Assembly: GCF_021602345.1 (NCBI RefSeq)
Contig: NZ_BQID01000016.1
Span: 1-64,000, forward strand
Reading direction: 5' to 3'
Source of the DNA: Pseudomonas pharyngis
GTDB lineage: Bacteria > Pseudomonadota > Gammaproteobacteria > Pseudomonadales > Pseudomonadaceae
Length of the DNA stretch: 64,000 nucleotides
Positions 32,337-41,253 of the stretch are shown here, piece by piece; the stretch's first letter is position 1; the number at the start of each line of letters is the position of its first letter. The translations under genes were made by a program, and so were the position numbers. Below the pieces are notes generated by a model. That model was given only the letters and a program-made list of their open reading frames with translations, did not search any database and was not told the DNA's origin.

Positions 32337-33689
32337 TTAAACGAACAGCGACAACAACAGAATAAAGCCCAGACCCACCACGGACAGGATGGTTTCCATC
32401 GCTGTCCAGGTCTTGAAGGTCTCGGCCACGGTCATGTTGAAGTACTGCTTCACCAGCCAGAAACCGGCGTCGTTGACGTGGGACAGAATCAGCGAGCCGG
32501 CACCGGTGGCCAGCACCAGCAGCTCACGGTTCACGCCCGGAATCATCCCCACCACCGGCACCACAATGCCCGCGCCCGTGATGGTCGCCACGGTGGCCGA
32601 ACCGGTCGCGATGCGGATCACCGCGGCCACCAGCCACGCCAGCAGGATCGGCGAGATCTGCGCGCTGACCGCCATGTGGCCGATCACGTCGCCCACGCCG
32701 CTGGTCACCAGCATCTGCTTGAATCCGCCGCCGGCACCGATGATCAGGATGATCGCGGCAGTCGGCGCCAGGCTCGCGTCGAGCCATTTGAGCATCTGCT
32801 GAGAACCGATGCCCTGCTTGTAGCCGAAGGTGTACAGCGACAGCAGCAATGCCAGCAGCAGCGCCGAGATCGGGTGACCGATCATGTCCATCCAGGTGCG
32901 GAAGAAATGACCGTCCGGCAGCGCCACGTCAGCGAAGGTTTTCAGCAGCATCAGGAACACCGGCAGCAGCACGGTGACCAGGGTGATGCTGAAGCTCGGC
33001 AGATTGGCCGAATCGTTTTCACGGGCCAGTTGATCGACCAGTTCCTGGTTCGGATGACCCGGAATGTGCTTGGCGATGAACGTACCGAAGATCGGACCGG
33101 CGATGATGGCGGTCGGCAGTGCGACGATCAGACCGTAAAGAATGGTCTTGCCGATGTCGGCACCGAACACGCCGATGGCCAGCAGCGGGCCCGGGTGCGG
33201 CGGCACCAGACCGTGCACGGCGGACAGGCCGGCGAGCAGCGGGATACCGATCTTGATGATCGACACACCGGTGCGGCGAGCCACGATGAACACCAGCGGA
33301 ATCAGCAGCACGAAGCCGATTTCGAAGAACAGCGGAATGCCCACCAGGAACGCGGCGAACATCATCGCCCACTGAACCTTGTCCTTGCCGAAGGCGCGGA
33401 TCAGGGTCTGGGCGATCTGATCGGCACCGCCGGATTCGGCCATCATCTTGCCGAGCATCGTACCCAGCGCGAGGATGATGCCGACGAAACCGAGCACGCC
33501 ACCAAAGCCGTCCTGGAACGCCTTGATGATGGTGCCGATCGGCATGCCGGAGGTCAGGCCGAGGAACGCGGCGGCGATGGTCAGGGCAATGAAGGGGTGA
33601 ATCTTGAATTTGGTGATCAGGACGATGAGTCCGATCACCGTAACCACTGCATCGAGCAGCAGGTAGGCGTCATGGGACATGCCAAACAT
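32337..33689 (-). CDS. gntT: GntP-family gluconate permease
   Basis: A 450-residue gluconate:H+ symporter with ~12 membrane segments. Family marks: FGGVLGFVGIILALGTMLGKMMAESGGADQIAQTLI, VHGLVPPHPGPLLAIGVFGADIGKTILYGLIVALPTAI and the C-terminal GAGIVVPVVGMIPGVNRELLVLATGAGSLILSHVNDAGFWL. It brings gluconate in for GntK, 83 bp upstream on the same strand; together with gntR it forms a small gluconate regulon. Its start codon follows GGAGACACCCCCTC, and a GntR-type operator and Crc-type motifs lie between it and gntK. Confidence 0.94.
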   Translation of the reverse strand: MFGMSHDAYLLLDAVVTVIGLIVLITKFKIHPFIALTIAAAFLGLTSGMPIGTIIKAFQDGFGGVLGFVGIILALGTMLGKMMAESGGADQIAQTLIRAFGKDKVQWAMMFAAFLVGIPLFFEIGFVLLIPLVFIVARRTGVSIIKIGIPLLAGLSAVHGLVPPHPGPLLAIGVFGADIGKTILYGLIVALPTAIIAGPIFGTFIAKHIPGHPNQELVDQLARENDSANLPSFSITLVTVLLPVFLMLLKTFADVALPDGHFFRTWMDMIGHPISALLLALLLSLYTFGYKQGIGSQQMLKWLDASLAPTAAIILIIGAGGGFKQMLVTSGVGDVIGHMAVSAQISPILLAWLVAAVIRIATGSATVATITGAGIVVPVVGMIPGVNRELLVLATGAGSLILSHVNDAGFWLVKQYFNMTVAETFKTWTAMETILSVVGLGFILLLSLFV

Positions 33690-33707
33690 GAGGGGGTGTC
33701 TCCTGGT

Positions 33708-33721
33708 TTGTTGTTGTTATT
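33708..33721 (-). promoter_or_regulatory. Crc/Hfq CA motifs in gntT leader
   Basis: The minus-strand leader of gntT reads AATAACAACAACAA, an overlapping run of AANAANAA (CA) motifs 18-32 nt before its ATG, just where Hfq/Crc blocks ribosome access in Pseudomonas catabolite repression. Binding has not been shown here. Confidence 0.6.
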
Positions 33722-33750
33722 AAAGCGGGTTAATCAGAAGTCGCATGGAC

Positions 33751-33764
33751 AGCGCTATCTTCGC
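33751..33764. promoter_or_regulatory. GntR operator candidate (gntT)
   Basis: AGCGCTATCTTCGC, reverse complement GCGAAGATAGCGCT, fits the GntR pattern AC-N-AAG-N-TAGCGCT (one mismatch in the AC pair). It lies 60 bp before the gntT start codon. Confidence 0.55.
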
Positions 33765-33772
33765 AATCACAC

Positions 33773-34306
33773 TCATACCGCCTGTTTCAGGCCATGGGCC
33801 TGCCACCAGACGTGGGCTTGCGATGCGAGCTCTTCAACGCTGTGGATCGAAGCATTCAGGGCCAGGGTCAACGGCTCGCCCTTGGGCGATTCGAGGGTGG
33901 CGAACTGGCTTTCGATCAAGGTGGCCGGCATGAAGTGGCCCGGACGGTGGGACACACGTTCGGCGGCGACTTCAGGCGTCAATTCGAGGAACACGAAACC
34001 CAGGCCCGGCAAGGCGCTGCGCAGCACTTCGCGATAACTGTGTTTGAGGGCCGAGCAGGTCAGCACCGGGCGTTCGCCCAGGGCGTCCACGCGGCGCAGT
34101 TCGTCGCACAGGCTGTCGAGCCAGCCGGCACGGTCTTCGTCGTTCAGGGGGATCCCCGCGCTCATCTTTTCGATGTTCGCGGCCGGATGGAAAGTATCGC
34201 CTTCAATGGCAGTGGCGCCGCTCAATTGGCACAGGGCCTCGCTGACGCACGTCTTGCCGCAACCGGCAACGCCCATGATGACCAGGGCGGTGATGGGATG
34301 ATTCAT
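33773..34306 (-). CDS. gntK: Gluconokinase
   Basis: A 177-residue shikimate-kinase-like P-loop enzyme: ATP + D-gluconate -> 6-phosphogluconate. Walker A is GVAGCGKT at residues 12-19; DTFHPAANIEKMSAGIPLNDEDRAGWLDSLCDEL is the gluconate-binding region; CSALKHSYREVLR and SRHRPGHFMPATLIESQFATLE-type segments complete the family pattern. It supplies 6-phosphogluconate to the Entner-Doudoroff genes at 56.6-59.5 kb. Confidence 0.93.
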   Translation of the reverse strand: MNHPITALVIMGVAGCGKTCVSEALCQLSGATAIEGDTFHPAANIEKMSAGIPLNDEDRAGWLDSLCDELRRVDALGERPVLTCSALKHSYREVLRSALPGLGFVFLELTPEVAAERVSHRPGHFMPATLIESQFATLESPKGEPLTLALNASIHSVEELASQAHVWWQAHGLKQAV

Positions 34307-34327
34307 GTAACACCTCAGCGCGCAGAC

Positions 34328-34341
34328 AGCGCTACCTTTGC
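34328..34341. promoter_or_regulatory. GntR operator candidate (gntK)
   Basis: AGCGCTACCTTTGC, reverse complement GCAAAGGTAGCGCT, fits AC-N-AAG-N-TAGCGCT with one mismatch. It lies 22 bp before gntK. Confidence 0.6.
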
Positions 34342-34479
34342 TAGCTATGACTCTAGTGCACAGGCAGAAGTTGCCGACGCCTTCTTGTCGTTTTTTTGGG
34401 TTGCAGCAGGTTTTGTCCGTACGCCAAAAAGCGAGGATCAGGCAGGACCTCGCTTACGCATTTGCAGCTGCATAAGGAC

Positions 34480-34493
34480 AGCGCTACCTTAGT
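34480..34493. promoter_or_regulatory. GntR operator candidate (gntR), perfect match
   Basis: AGCGCTACCTTAGT, reverse complement ACTAAGGTAGCGCT, is a perfect AC-N-AAG-N-TAGCGCT. It lies 29 bp before the gntR start codon, where it would allow autorepression. Confidence 0.65.
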
Positions 34494-34522
34494 GCCTTGA
34501 TTTTTGTTTGGCAAGCTGCCCG

Positions 34523-35554
34523 ATGACCACCCCTAAAAACGATAAAAACACCCGCACCACCGGCCGTCCCACCCTTAATGAAGTCGCCCGTCTGGCCGGC
34601 GTCAGCCCGATTACCGCTTCCCGCGCCCTGCGTGGGGTCAGCACGGTTGCCACCGAACTGGTGGAAAAAGTGCAGAAAGCCGCGCTGGAACTCAACTATG
34701 TGGTCAACCCCGCCGCCCGCGCCCTGGCCTCGGCCCAGAGCCATTCGGTGGTGGTTCTGGTGCCTTCGCTGTCCAACCTTTTATTCATCGACACCCTGGA
34801 AGCCATTCATCGGGTACTGACGCCCAAAGGCTTCGAAGTGCTGATCGGCAACTTCCACTATTCGCGCGATGAAGAAGAAAACCTGCTGCGCAACTACATG
34901 GCCTATCAGCCACGCGGTTTGCTGCTGACCGGTTTCGACCGCACCGAAAGTTCGCGGCGGATGATCGAGGCCAGCAACATTCCCTGCGTGTACATGATGG
35001 AACTGGACAGCGCCGCCGGGGTGAACTGCGTCGGCTTCTCGCAGCTCAGCGCCGGCGAAACGGCTGCCGAACATTTGCTGTCCCGTGGCCGCAAGCGCCT
35101 GGCGTACATCGGTGCGCAGCTCGATCAGCGCACCCTGCTGCGCGGTGAAGGCTTTCGCAAAGCGCTACAGAAGGCCGGTCGCTACGATCCGGATCTGGAA
35201 GTGCTGACCCCGCGTTCATCGTCCGTGGGCCTGGGTGGCGAGTTGTTCCTGCAATTGCTGGCGGCGCATCCGGATGTCGATGCGATCTTCTTCGGCAATG
35301 ACGACCTGGCTCAGGGCGCCTTGCTCGAAGCGCTGCGCAACGGGATCAGGATCCCCGAACAAGTGGCGATCCTCGGCTTCAACGACCTGCCGATGTCGGA
35401 ACACATGGTGCCGCGCCTGAGCAGCATCAACACGCCCCGAGAAGCGATCGGCAAGCGTGCAGCGGAACAGATGCTGACGCTGATGGCCGGCAACAGCGTG
35501 GCGCGGCCGGTGGAGGACATGGGCTTCGAACTCAAAATCCGCGAGAGCACCTGA
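34523..35554 (+). CDS. gntR: LacI-family gluconate repressor
   Basis: A 343-residue LacI/GalR repressor: HTH at residues ~18-65 (TLNEVARLAGVSPITASRALRGVSTVATELVEKVQKAALELNY), periplasmic-binding-protein-like effector domain after it (SVVVLVPSLSNLLFIDTLEAIHRVL). It sits divergent from gntK-gntT, and three matching operators (33751, 34328, 34480) support control of all three genes, relieved by gluconate or 6-phosphogluconate. Start ATG 34523 is preferred over a TTG at 34508. Confidence 0.92.
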   Translation: MTTPKNDKNTRTTGRPTLNEVARLAGVSPITASRALRGVSTVATELVEKVQKAALELNYVVNPAARALASAQSHSVVVLVPSLSNLLFIDTLEAIHRVLTPKGFEVLIGNFHYSRDEEENLLRNYMAYQPRGLLLTGFDRTESSRRMIEASNIPCVYMMELDSAAGVNCVGFSQLSAGETAAEHLLSRGRKRLAYIGAQLDQRTLLRGEGFRKALQKAGRYDPDLEVLTPRSSSVGLGGELFLQLLAAHPDVDAIFFGNDDLAQGALLEALRNGIRIPEQVAILGFNDLPMSEHMVPRLSSINTPREAIGKRAAEQMLTLMAGNSVARPVEDMGFELKIREST

Positions 35555-35555
35555 C

Positions 35556-36428
35556 TCAACCGCCCAGCAACTTCACCAGAGCCAGCGCACCCTTCTGCAG
35601 CGGCTGGCTCTTGAGCCATACCGCATGCACCGGCAGCACCAGGCCGTTTTCGATGTTGCGGAAATTCAGCCGTTTCAGCCGTCCGCTATCAAGCCAGGGC
35701 TGCACCAACGACAGCGGAAAATTGCCCCAGCCCAACCCTGCCTCGACCATCTCCAGCGCCGTTTCCAGGTTGTCGGTGCGCCAGTGGGATTCGGCCACCA
35801 GCGGCCGGGTTTCGCTGATCGGCAAATCACGACTGCCGACGACGATCTGCCGCACATGCACCAGATCCTCGAGAAACAGATCCTGTCCCTGCAACAGCGG
35901 GCTATCCGCCGCCAGCGTGGCGATCATCCGTTCGCTACCGACAAACTGAAACCGTTCCAGCACATTCACGCTCAACCCGGCGAACGCCAGGCACACGCTG
36001 ACCCGGCCACTGTGAAGCATTGCCAGCACATCATCCTGCGGCGCAGTCAGCACTTCGATGTCGAGCAGCGGATGACGCTCGCTGAGGTCCTTGATCGCCG
36101 TCAGCAACCGTCGGCGATCAATATCCGCCGCCACGCCGATCGACAACTTGCTCTCCAGCCCCAGCGACAACTGCACTGCATGTACCTGCAATTGCTTGAG
36201 CTGATCGGCGATCAGCCGCGCATGGGGTACCAGCGACAGCGCCATCGCAGTGGGCTGCGGTTCGCGATGGCTGCGATCAAACAGCGAGTAACCGAGTTCG
36301 GCCTCCAGATTGCCGATGGCCATACTCACCGCCGACGGGACTTTGCCCAATGCCCTGGCCGCGGCGGAAAACGAGCCGCGCTCGATTACGGCAAGAAACA
36401 GCTCGATGCTTTCACTGTTGAAATTCAC
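35556..36428 (-). CDS. LysR-family regulator of PACE pair 2
   Basis: A 290-residue LysR protein: HTH at ~8-62 (FLAVIERGSFSAAARALGKVPSAVSMAIGNLEAELGYSLFDRSHREPQPT), effector domain with LEMVEAGLGWGNFPLSLVQPWL. It shares its HTH and effector signature with the LysR at 22627, so the two are paralogues. It ends 1 bp after the gntR stop (convergent) and is divergent from PACE gene 2, 121 bp away. Confidence 0.9.
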   Translation of the reverse strand: MNFNSESIELFLAVIERGSFSAAARALGKVPSAVSMAIGNLEAELGYSLFDRSHREPQPTAMALSLVPHARLIADQLKQLQVHAVQLSLGLESKLSIGVAADIDRRRLLTAIKDLSERHPLLDIEVLTAPQDDVLAMLHSGRVSVCLAFAGLSVNVLERFQFVGSERMIATLAADSPLLQGQDLFLEDLVHVRQIVVGSRDLPISETRPLVAESHWRTDNLETALEMVEAGLGWGNFPLSLVQPWLDSGRLKRLNFRNIENGLVLPVHAVWLKSQPLQKGALALVKLLGG

Positions 36429-36549
36429 GTCTCACACCTGTCAATAAAACTGAAAGCTACTGACTTTTTCTGTCACCTCTATTGAAGCTATCTTTCGTCG
36501 CCTTCGCCAGTCCCACTGGCCACAAGTCGCAAGAAAGAGGCAATTCCCC

Positions 36550-36990
36550 ATGCAAGGCGTCAAACGCAAACTGGTCTATGTGTCGCTCTATGAAGTGATC
36601 GGCATGACCTTCTCGGCCCTTGGCCTGGCCCTGTTGTCCGGCACTTCGCCCGGCAGCACCGGCCCGCTGGCGGTGATCATCACCACCATCGCCGTGACCT
36701 GGAACTTCATCTACACCTCGCTGTTCGAGCGATGGGAAAGCCGTCAGGTGTCGCGCACCCGCACGGTGAAACGGCGCATCGCCCACGCCGTCGGCTTCCA
36801 GCTGACGCTGATCGTGTTCCTGATTCCGCTGATCGCCTGGTGGATGAACATCAGTCTGGTGCAGGCCTTTTTGCTGGATCTGGCGCTGATCGTGTTCATC
36901 CCTTGCTACACCTTCGCGTTCAACTGGCTGTTCGATAAGGTGTTCGGCCTTCCGGCCTCGGCATTGCCGAATCCGCAGCCCGCGACATAA
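36550..36990 (+). CDS. PACE-family efflux transporter (copy 2)
   Basis: A 146-residue four-helix membrane protein with the two bacterial transmembrane pair domains: RKLVYVSLYEVIGMTFSALGLALLSGTSP and RRIAHAVGFQLTLIVFLIPLIAWWMNISLVQAFLLDLALIVFIPCYTFAFNWLFDKVFG. Central motif WNFIYTSLFERWE matches WNVVFNGFFDRLL of copy 1. Likely a biocide or polyamine:H+ antiporter. The divergent LysR gene should control it, repeating the arrangement at 22101-23481. Confidence 0.9.
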   Translation: MQGVKRKLVYVSLYEVIGMTFSALGLALLSGTSPGSTGPLAVIITTIAVTWNFIYTSLFERWESRQVSRTRTVKRRIAHAVGFQLTLIVFLIPLIAWWMNISLVQAFLLDLALIVFIPCYTFAFNWLFDKVFGLPASALPNPQPAT

Positions 36991-37021
36991 ATCGTTAATT
37001 GGTAAGCGGATATTGCAAGAA

Positions 37022-37051
37022 ATCGGCGGTTTTACTGCGCCAACCGCCGAT
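37022..37051 (+). terminator. Hairpin after PACE gene 2
   Basis: ATCGGCGGTT (37022) and AACCGCCGAT (37042) are exact 10-bp mirror images. There is no long T run; it lies 32 bp after the stop codon. Confidence 0.6.
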
Positions 37052-37103
37052 ATAAACAATCCTTGATTTCCGATAGCAGGCTAAGCTTTTCCATCAATAA
37101 AAA

Positions 37104-38537
37104 ATGGATCAGCCCATGACTGCAAACGCCCCCGCCGCGCAATGCGACGGCATCGACCCGATACGCGCCGCCGAGATCTCCGCCCGCATCGACCGCCTCC
37201 CGGCAGTCGCCACCCTCTGGCGGCTGGTGGCGCTGCTGTCGATCGGTGGTTTTTTCGAACTCTACGACCTGTTCCAGACCGCCTACATCAGCCCCGGCCT
37301 GATCCGCGATGGCATCTTCGCCACCGGCAATCAGGGCGTGTTCGGTTTCTCCGATCAGGCTGCGTTCGCCTCAGCGACGTTCCTCGGTTTGTTTCTCGGC
37401 GCCAGTCTGCTGAGCCCGATGGCCGATCGGTTCGGTCGGCGGGCGATCTTCACCTTCGCGCTGGTCTGGTACACCGTGGCCACGGTACTGATGGGCGTGC
37501 AGAGTTCGGCGTTGGGGATCATCTGCATGCGTTTTCTGGTGGGCATCGGCCTCGGCATCGAACTGGTGACCATCGACGCCTACCTCTCGGAACTGGTGCC
37601 CAAGCGCATGCGCAGTTCGGCGTTTGCCTTCGCATTTTTCGTGCAGTTCCTGTCGGTGCCGGCAGTGGCGTTGATGTCCTGGTGGCTGGTGCCGCAAGCG
37701 CCGTTCGGGGTGTCCGGCTGGCGTTGGGTGGTGTTGGCGAGCGCGGTGTTTGCACTGTTCATCTGGTGGCTGCGCAAACGTCTGCCGGAGTCGCCGCGCT
37801 GGCTGGCGCAGCATGGCCGCTTCGATGAGGCGAACCGGATTCTCGATAACATTGAGTCGCGCTGCGAGAAGGATCACCGCAAGCCACTGGATGCACCGGA
37901 AGCGGTAACCGTCGATGTCGAAGGCAAGGGCCGTTTCGCCGATATCTGGCAACCACCCTATCGCCGCCGCGCGTTGATGCTGATCGTCTTTCACATTTTC
38001 CAGGCCATCGGTTTCTTCGGCTTCGGCAACTGGCTGCCGGCGTTGCTTTCCGGTCAGGGCGTCAGCGTCACTCACAGCTTGATGTACGCGTTCATCATCA
38101 CCCTCGCCTACCCCCTCGGCCCGCTGCTGTTCGTCAAATTCGCCAACCGTTTCGAGAACAAGTGGCAGATCGTCGGCTCGGCCCTCGGCGCCATGACCTT
38201 CGGCACCCTGTTCGCGTTGCAGACCAGCGCCTTCGGCCTGATCTTTTGCGGCGTGATGATTACCTTCTGCAACGCCTGGCTGAGCTTCAGTTATCACTCC
38301 TATCAGAGCGAGCTGTTCCCCACCAACATCCGCGCCCGGGCGGTGGGCTTCTGCTATTCGTTCAGTCGCTTGTCGACGGTATTCAGCAGCCTGTTGATCG
38401 GTCTGTTCCTCGACCACTTCGGCACACCGGGCGTGTTGGCGTTCATCGTCGCCAGCATGCTGATCGTGATGCTGACCATCGGCTATTTCGGCCCCCGCAC
38501 CCGAAACCTGGCGCTGGAAAACATTGCCCATCGCTGA
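37104..38537 (+). CDS. MFS transporter, metabolite:H+ symporter-like
   Basis: A 477-residue major facilitator with 12 membrane segments. The cytoplasmic loop-2 motif SPMADRFGRRAIF (D-R-x-G-R-R) and the sugar-porter-like LRKRLPESPRWLAQHGRFDEAN are clear, as is SYHSYQSELFPTNIRARAVGFCYSFSRL in the second half. The class includes aromatic-acid, sialic-acid and metabolite symporters; the substrate is not evident from neighbours. Start may be ATG 37104 or the ATG at 37116; AATAAAAA just before the first could act as a Crc-type motif but is also a simple A-rich leader. Confidence 0.88.
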   Translation: MDQPMTANAPAAQCDGIDPIRAAEISARIDRLPAVATLWRLVALLSIGGFFELYDLFQTAYISPGLIRDGIFATGNQGVFGFSDQAAFASATFLGLFLGASLLSPMADRFGRRAIFTFALVWYTVATVLMGVQSSALGIICMRFLVGIGLGIELVTIDAYLSELVPKRMRSSAFAFAFFVQFLSVPAVALMSWWLVPQAPFGVSGWRWVVLASAVFALFIWWLRKRLPESPRWLAQHGRFDEANRILDNIESRCEKDHRKPLDAPEAVTVDVEGKGRFADIWQPPYRRRALMLIVFHIFQAIGFFGFGNWLPALLSGQGVSVTHSLMYAFIITLAYPLGPLLFVKFANRFENKWQIVGSALGAMTFGTLFALQTSAFGLIFCGVMITFCNAWLSFSYHSYQSELFPTNIRARAVGFCYSFSRLSTVFSSLLIGLFLDHFGTPGVLAFIVASMLIVMLTIGYFGPRTRNLALENIAHR

Positions 38538-38690
38538 CGGACAACGGTCATCCTCTGCCGCCCACCGGCAAGGGATGACCGCTTTACCTGTTCACGAAAA
38601 ACCACAAGCCATTGATAAATATGAATTTATTCAACAGGCACGGTAATTGCTGCCTAGGGCTGACAGTCATTACCTACAGGTTCATTCATC

Positions 38691-39257
38691 ATGTTGGTCA
38701 GTGCAAAACAACAACAAATCATTCATCTACCCAAGCAGCTGAATGACGATGCAACCGCCACCGCCGCAGCCGGACTGCAAGGCGGCCTGCACGGCGCGAT
38801 GCTGCAAACCCTGCAAAACCAGGCCCAGGCGCAAACCGCCGAAGCCACCGCCAAGGTGCAGGAATCGGCCACGCAACTGGCGACCCAGCAAGTCAGCGAA
38901 GCCACGCGCATCAGCGACAACGTCGACGAGGCGTTCGCCAAGACCCGTGTCGCTCTGCAAACCTCCGATTCTTCGCAGACCAAATCCACGGGCTCATCGG
39001 CTATGGATGAGTTCAAGGACTACATGAGCAAAACGCCGGAACAGCGTCTGCGCGACAGTATCCTCCAGGAAATGGGCCTGACCGAGGACGACATCAAAGC
39101 CATGCCGCCGGAGAAACAACTGGCCATCGGCAAAGAAATCGCCGAGCGACTGCAGGACAAGATGAAGCTGGCCGAAGCCGAGAAGCAGAACAAGCAAGAC
39201 GCCAACTCGGCGAAGATCAGCGACGAGTCGGCTGACAAGTTCCTCGCTTCGCTCTGA
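38691..39257 (+). CDS. Conserved hypothetical protein, Ala/Gln-rich helical
   Basis: A 188-residue soluble protein that is almost wholly alpha-helical: residues 1-110 Ala/Gln/Thr-rich, residues ~105-188 charged (DEFKDYMSKTPEQRLRDSILQEMGLTEDDIKAMPPEKQLAIGKEIAERLQDKMKLAEAEKQNKQ). The DYMSKTPEQRxRDSILxxMGLTEDDIKAMPPEKQ stretch is found in other Pseudomonas proteins of unknown role. No signal peptide. It is transcribed alone and ends in a REP hairpin that can act as terminator. Confidence 0.65.
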   Translation: MLVSAKQQQIIHLPKQLNDDATATAAAGLQGGLHGAMLQTLQNQAQAQTAEATAKVQESATQLATQQVSEATRISDNVDEAFAKTRVALQTSDSSQTKSTGSSAMDEFKDYMSKTPEQRLRDSILQEMGLTEDDIKAMPPEKQLAIGKEIAERLQDKMKLAEAEKQNKQDANSAKISDESADKFLASL

Positions 39258-39290
39258 CTGCTGCCGGTTGAATCGGATTAAACACTGACA

Positions 39291-39327
39291 CCTGTGGGAG
39301 CGGGCTTGCCCGCTCCCACAGGTTTTT
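39291..39327 (+). terminator. REP hairpin with T run
   Basis: CCTGTGGGAGCGGG (39291) pairs exactly with CCCGCTCCCACAGG (39309), then TTTTT. A single REP element doing service as a terminator for the preceding gene. Confidence 0.85.
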
Positions 39328-39343
39328 CGGATGTTGCGATCAG

Positions 39344-40663
39344 TCAGTTCAACTGCAACGTCTCATTGAACTGACTGATCGCATCCACCACATGCCGCGA
39401 ACCCTGTTGAATCTCGCGGATCGCATCCCCCGCCTCGTTCGCCAGTTCCACCCCGAGCCCGGTGCGGCTCAGGCTCGACTGCATACTCGACACCGCGCTT
39501 AACGACAGCTCATGGTTTTTGCGCACCACATCGACGATCTCCAGGGTCGCCTGACTGGTCCGCGCCGCGAGGCTGCGCACCTCGTCCGCCACCACGGCAA
39601 AACCCCGCCCGTGCTCACCCGCCCGCGCCGCTTCAATGGCGGCGTTGAGCGCCAGCAGGTTGGTCTGATCGGCAATGCCGCGAATGGTCTGAACGATGGT
39701 GCCGATGATGTCCGACTGTTTGCTGACCGCATCGATGCTCAGCGCCGCCTCGTTGAGGTCGCGGGAAATGTCCTGAATGATCTGCACCGTTTGCTGCACG
39801 ACCTGTGAGCCTTTTTGCGCACAGGCGTCGTTTTGTACCGAGGTGCTGTGGGCCGATTCCGCAGCAGTCTGCAAGGTAGTCATCTGGTGGGTGATGTCGC
39901 TGGCGAACTTCACCACTTTGTACAACCGCCCCTTGGCGTCGAACAGCGGGTTGTAAGAAGCTTCGAGGTAAACGGTCTGCCCGGACTTGTTCTTGCGCTC
40001 GAAGCGGTGCGAGTGATATTCGCCGCGATTGAGCGAAGCCCAGAACGCCTTGTATTGCGCGGATTCTGCTTCGACCCGGTGACAGAACAGGCTGTGGTGA
40101 TGGCCGACGATTTCGTTGAGCGAGTACTGCATGGTCTTGAGGAAGTTGTCGTTGGCCGTGATCACATTGCCTTCCGGGGTGAACTCGATCACCGCCATAG
40201 AGCGACCGATCGCCGCCAGCATGCTCTCTTCTTCTTTTTCCTTGTTCACGCGCGCGGTGATGTCCGCCGCCACTTTGATCACACTGCGGACTTGTTTGTC
40301 CGGGCCATACACCGGCATGTAACTGGCTTCGAGCCAGATCTCCCGCCCACTCTTGTTCAAGCGCAGGAAAGTGCCGCTGATGGGTTCGCCACGGGCCAGG
40401 TCACGCCACAACCTGGCGTATTCCTCGCTGCGATAGAACGCTTCTTCACAAAAGATCCGGTGGTGTTTGCCGCACACTTCCTCGGCGCTGTAGCCCATGG
40501 TCTTGCAGAAGTTCTCATTGGCATCCAGAACGATGCCCTCGGGGGTGAATTCGATCATTGCCATCGAACGGCTGATCGCCGCCAGCTTGGCGTTGGCTTC
40601 GGTCAGGGCACAGCTGAAACGTTCGATTTCCTGCAGATCAGCCTTGTGATGTAGGTTGAACAT
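39344..40663 (-). CDS. Cytoplasmic PAS-PAS methyl-accepting chemotaxis protein (BdlA-like paralogue)
   Basis: A 439-residue soluble chemoreceptor, paralogue of the one at 9169. Two PAS domains (about residues 20-130 and 145-255), each with SMAxIEF, ANxNFxKTM, RIFC or SLFC and WLEASYxP or YLEASYNP; then a signalling domain with [36 protein letters not shown] and a shortened C-terminus ending QFNETLQLN. No membrane segment. Unlike the first copy, it has no diguanylate cyclase neighbour; its promoter lies in the gene-poor 40.7-41.2 kb region. Confidence 0.88.
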   Translation of the reverse strand: MFNLHHKADLQEIERFSCALTEANAKLAAISRSMAMIEFTPEGIVLDANENFCKTMGYSAEEVCGKHHRIFCEEAFYRSEEYARLWRDLARGEPISGTFLRLNKSGREIWLEASYMPVYGPDKQVRSVIKVAADITARVNKEKEEESMLAAIGRSMAVIEFTPEGNVITANDNFLKTMQYSLNEIVGHHHSLFCHRVEAESAQYKAFWASLNRGEYHSHRFERKNKSGQTVYLEASYNPLFDAKGRLYKVVKFASDITHQMTTLQTAAESAHSTSVQNDACAQKGSQVVQQTVQIIQDISRDLNEAALSIDAVSKQSDIIGTIVQTIRGIADQTNLLALNAAIEAARAGEHGRGFAVVADEVRSLAARTSQATLEIVDVVRKNHELSLSAVSSMQSSLSRTGLGVELANEAGDAIREIQQGSRHVVDAISQFNETLQLN

Positions 40664-41253
40664 GTCTCTATCACCTTCCGCGCGTTCTTTTGATTTGATG
40701 AAAGTTCAGGTCTTTCAGAATCCACCACTACGTTCCACAGAACAGGCACACGCCTTCCTCCACGGGAGGAAGTTGTCAGGTGATAAACGATGATTAATCA
40801 AAGAGTCCATGCAGCGACGCTCTAATCAAGACATCCTTTTCTTGATAGCCCGCAGGCGGGCCATTCCTAACATGCAAAAGAACTTCCATTTAAAAAACAG
40901 CTCCTTGTCGGTCAAGTGTCGGTGCCTTGGATTGCGCACTCTGGCAGCTTTGTTCACGGCTAACCGATTGCCGTCGGAGCGCTTTGAATGGCGGTCGACA
41001 TAGTTAGTTATGAATGAGCATAGACAGCGCAAGGCCTTGCGCAAGGCCACTAGTCGGCCAGTAATGCGGGAGTTCGGACAGGAAGCGGACGAGAAACGGT
41101 TCAGCGCGAAAACGTTTTTGCCGGTCGGACGCCATCGCGGGCAAGCCGCGCTCCCACAGGTACCACGCTGGCTTTAACATTGCGCACAACCCTGTGGGAG
41201 CGGGCTTGCCCGCGATGGCGTCGGTGCAGCACTACAGAAATATCAGAAAAGAA
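40664..41253. other. Gene-poor region upstream of second BdlA-like gene
   Basis: 590 bp without a convincing gene. It holds a perfect CTTCCTCC-acg-GGAGGAAG hairpin (40754-40772), a TGATTAATCA palindrome near 40790, a GCAAGGCCTTGC palindrome near 41032 and the REPIN at 41130-41220. A short frame at 40809-41003 has no Shine-Dalgarno or known domain and is not accepted. Part of it must contain the promoter of the minus-strand chemoreceptor gene. Confidence 0.5.
41130..41220. repeat. REPIN (inverted REP pair)
   Basis: CGCCATCGCGGGCAAGC (41130) mirrors GCTTGCCCGCGATGGCG (41204), with GCTCCCACAGG and CCTGTGGGAGC flanking the spacer. One base insertion disturbs the left arm (CCGCGCTCC). Confidence 0.9.

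Noticed and set aside
32319-34037. 572-residue open frame antisense to gntT/gntK
   Set aside because: Glutamine/histidine/arginine-rich shadow of the high-GC gntT gene; spans two genes, has no RBS and no homology to any family I know.
40809-41003. 64-residue open frame in the gene-poor region
   Set aside because: No ribosome-binding site, Cys/Arg/Ser-rich composition, no domain; probably chance.
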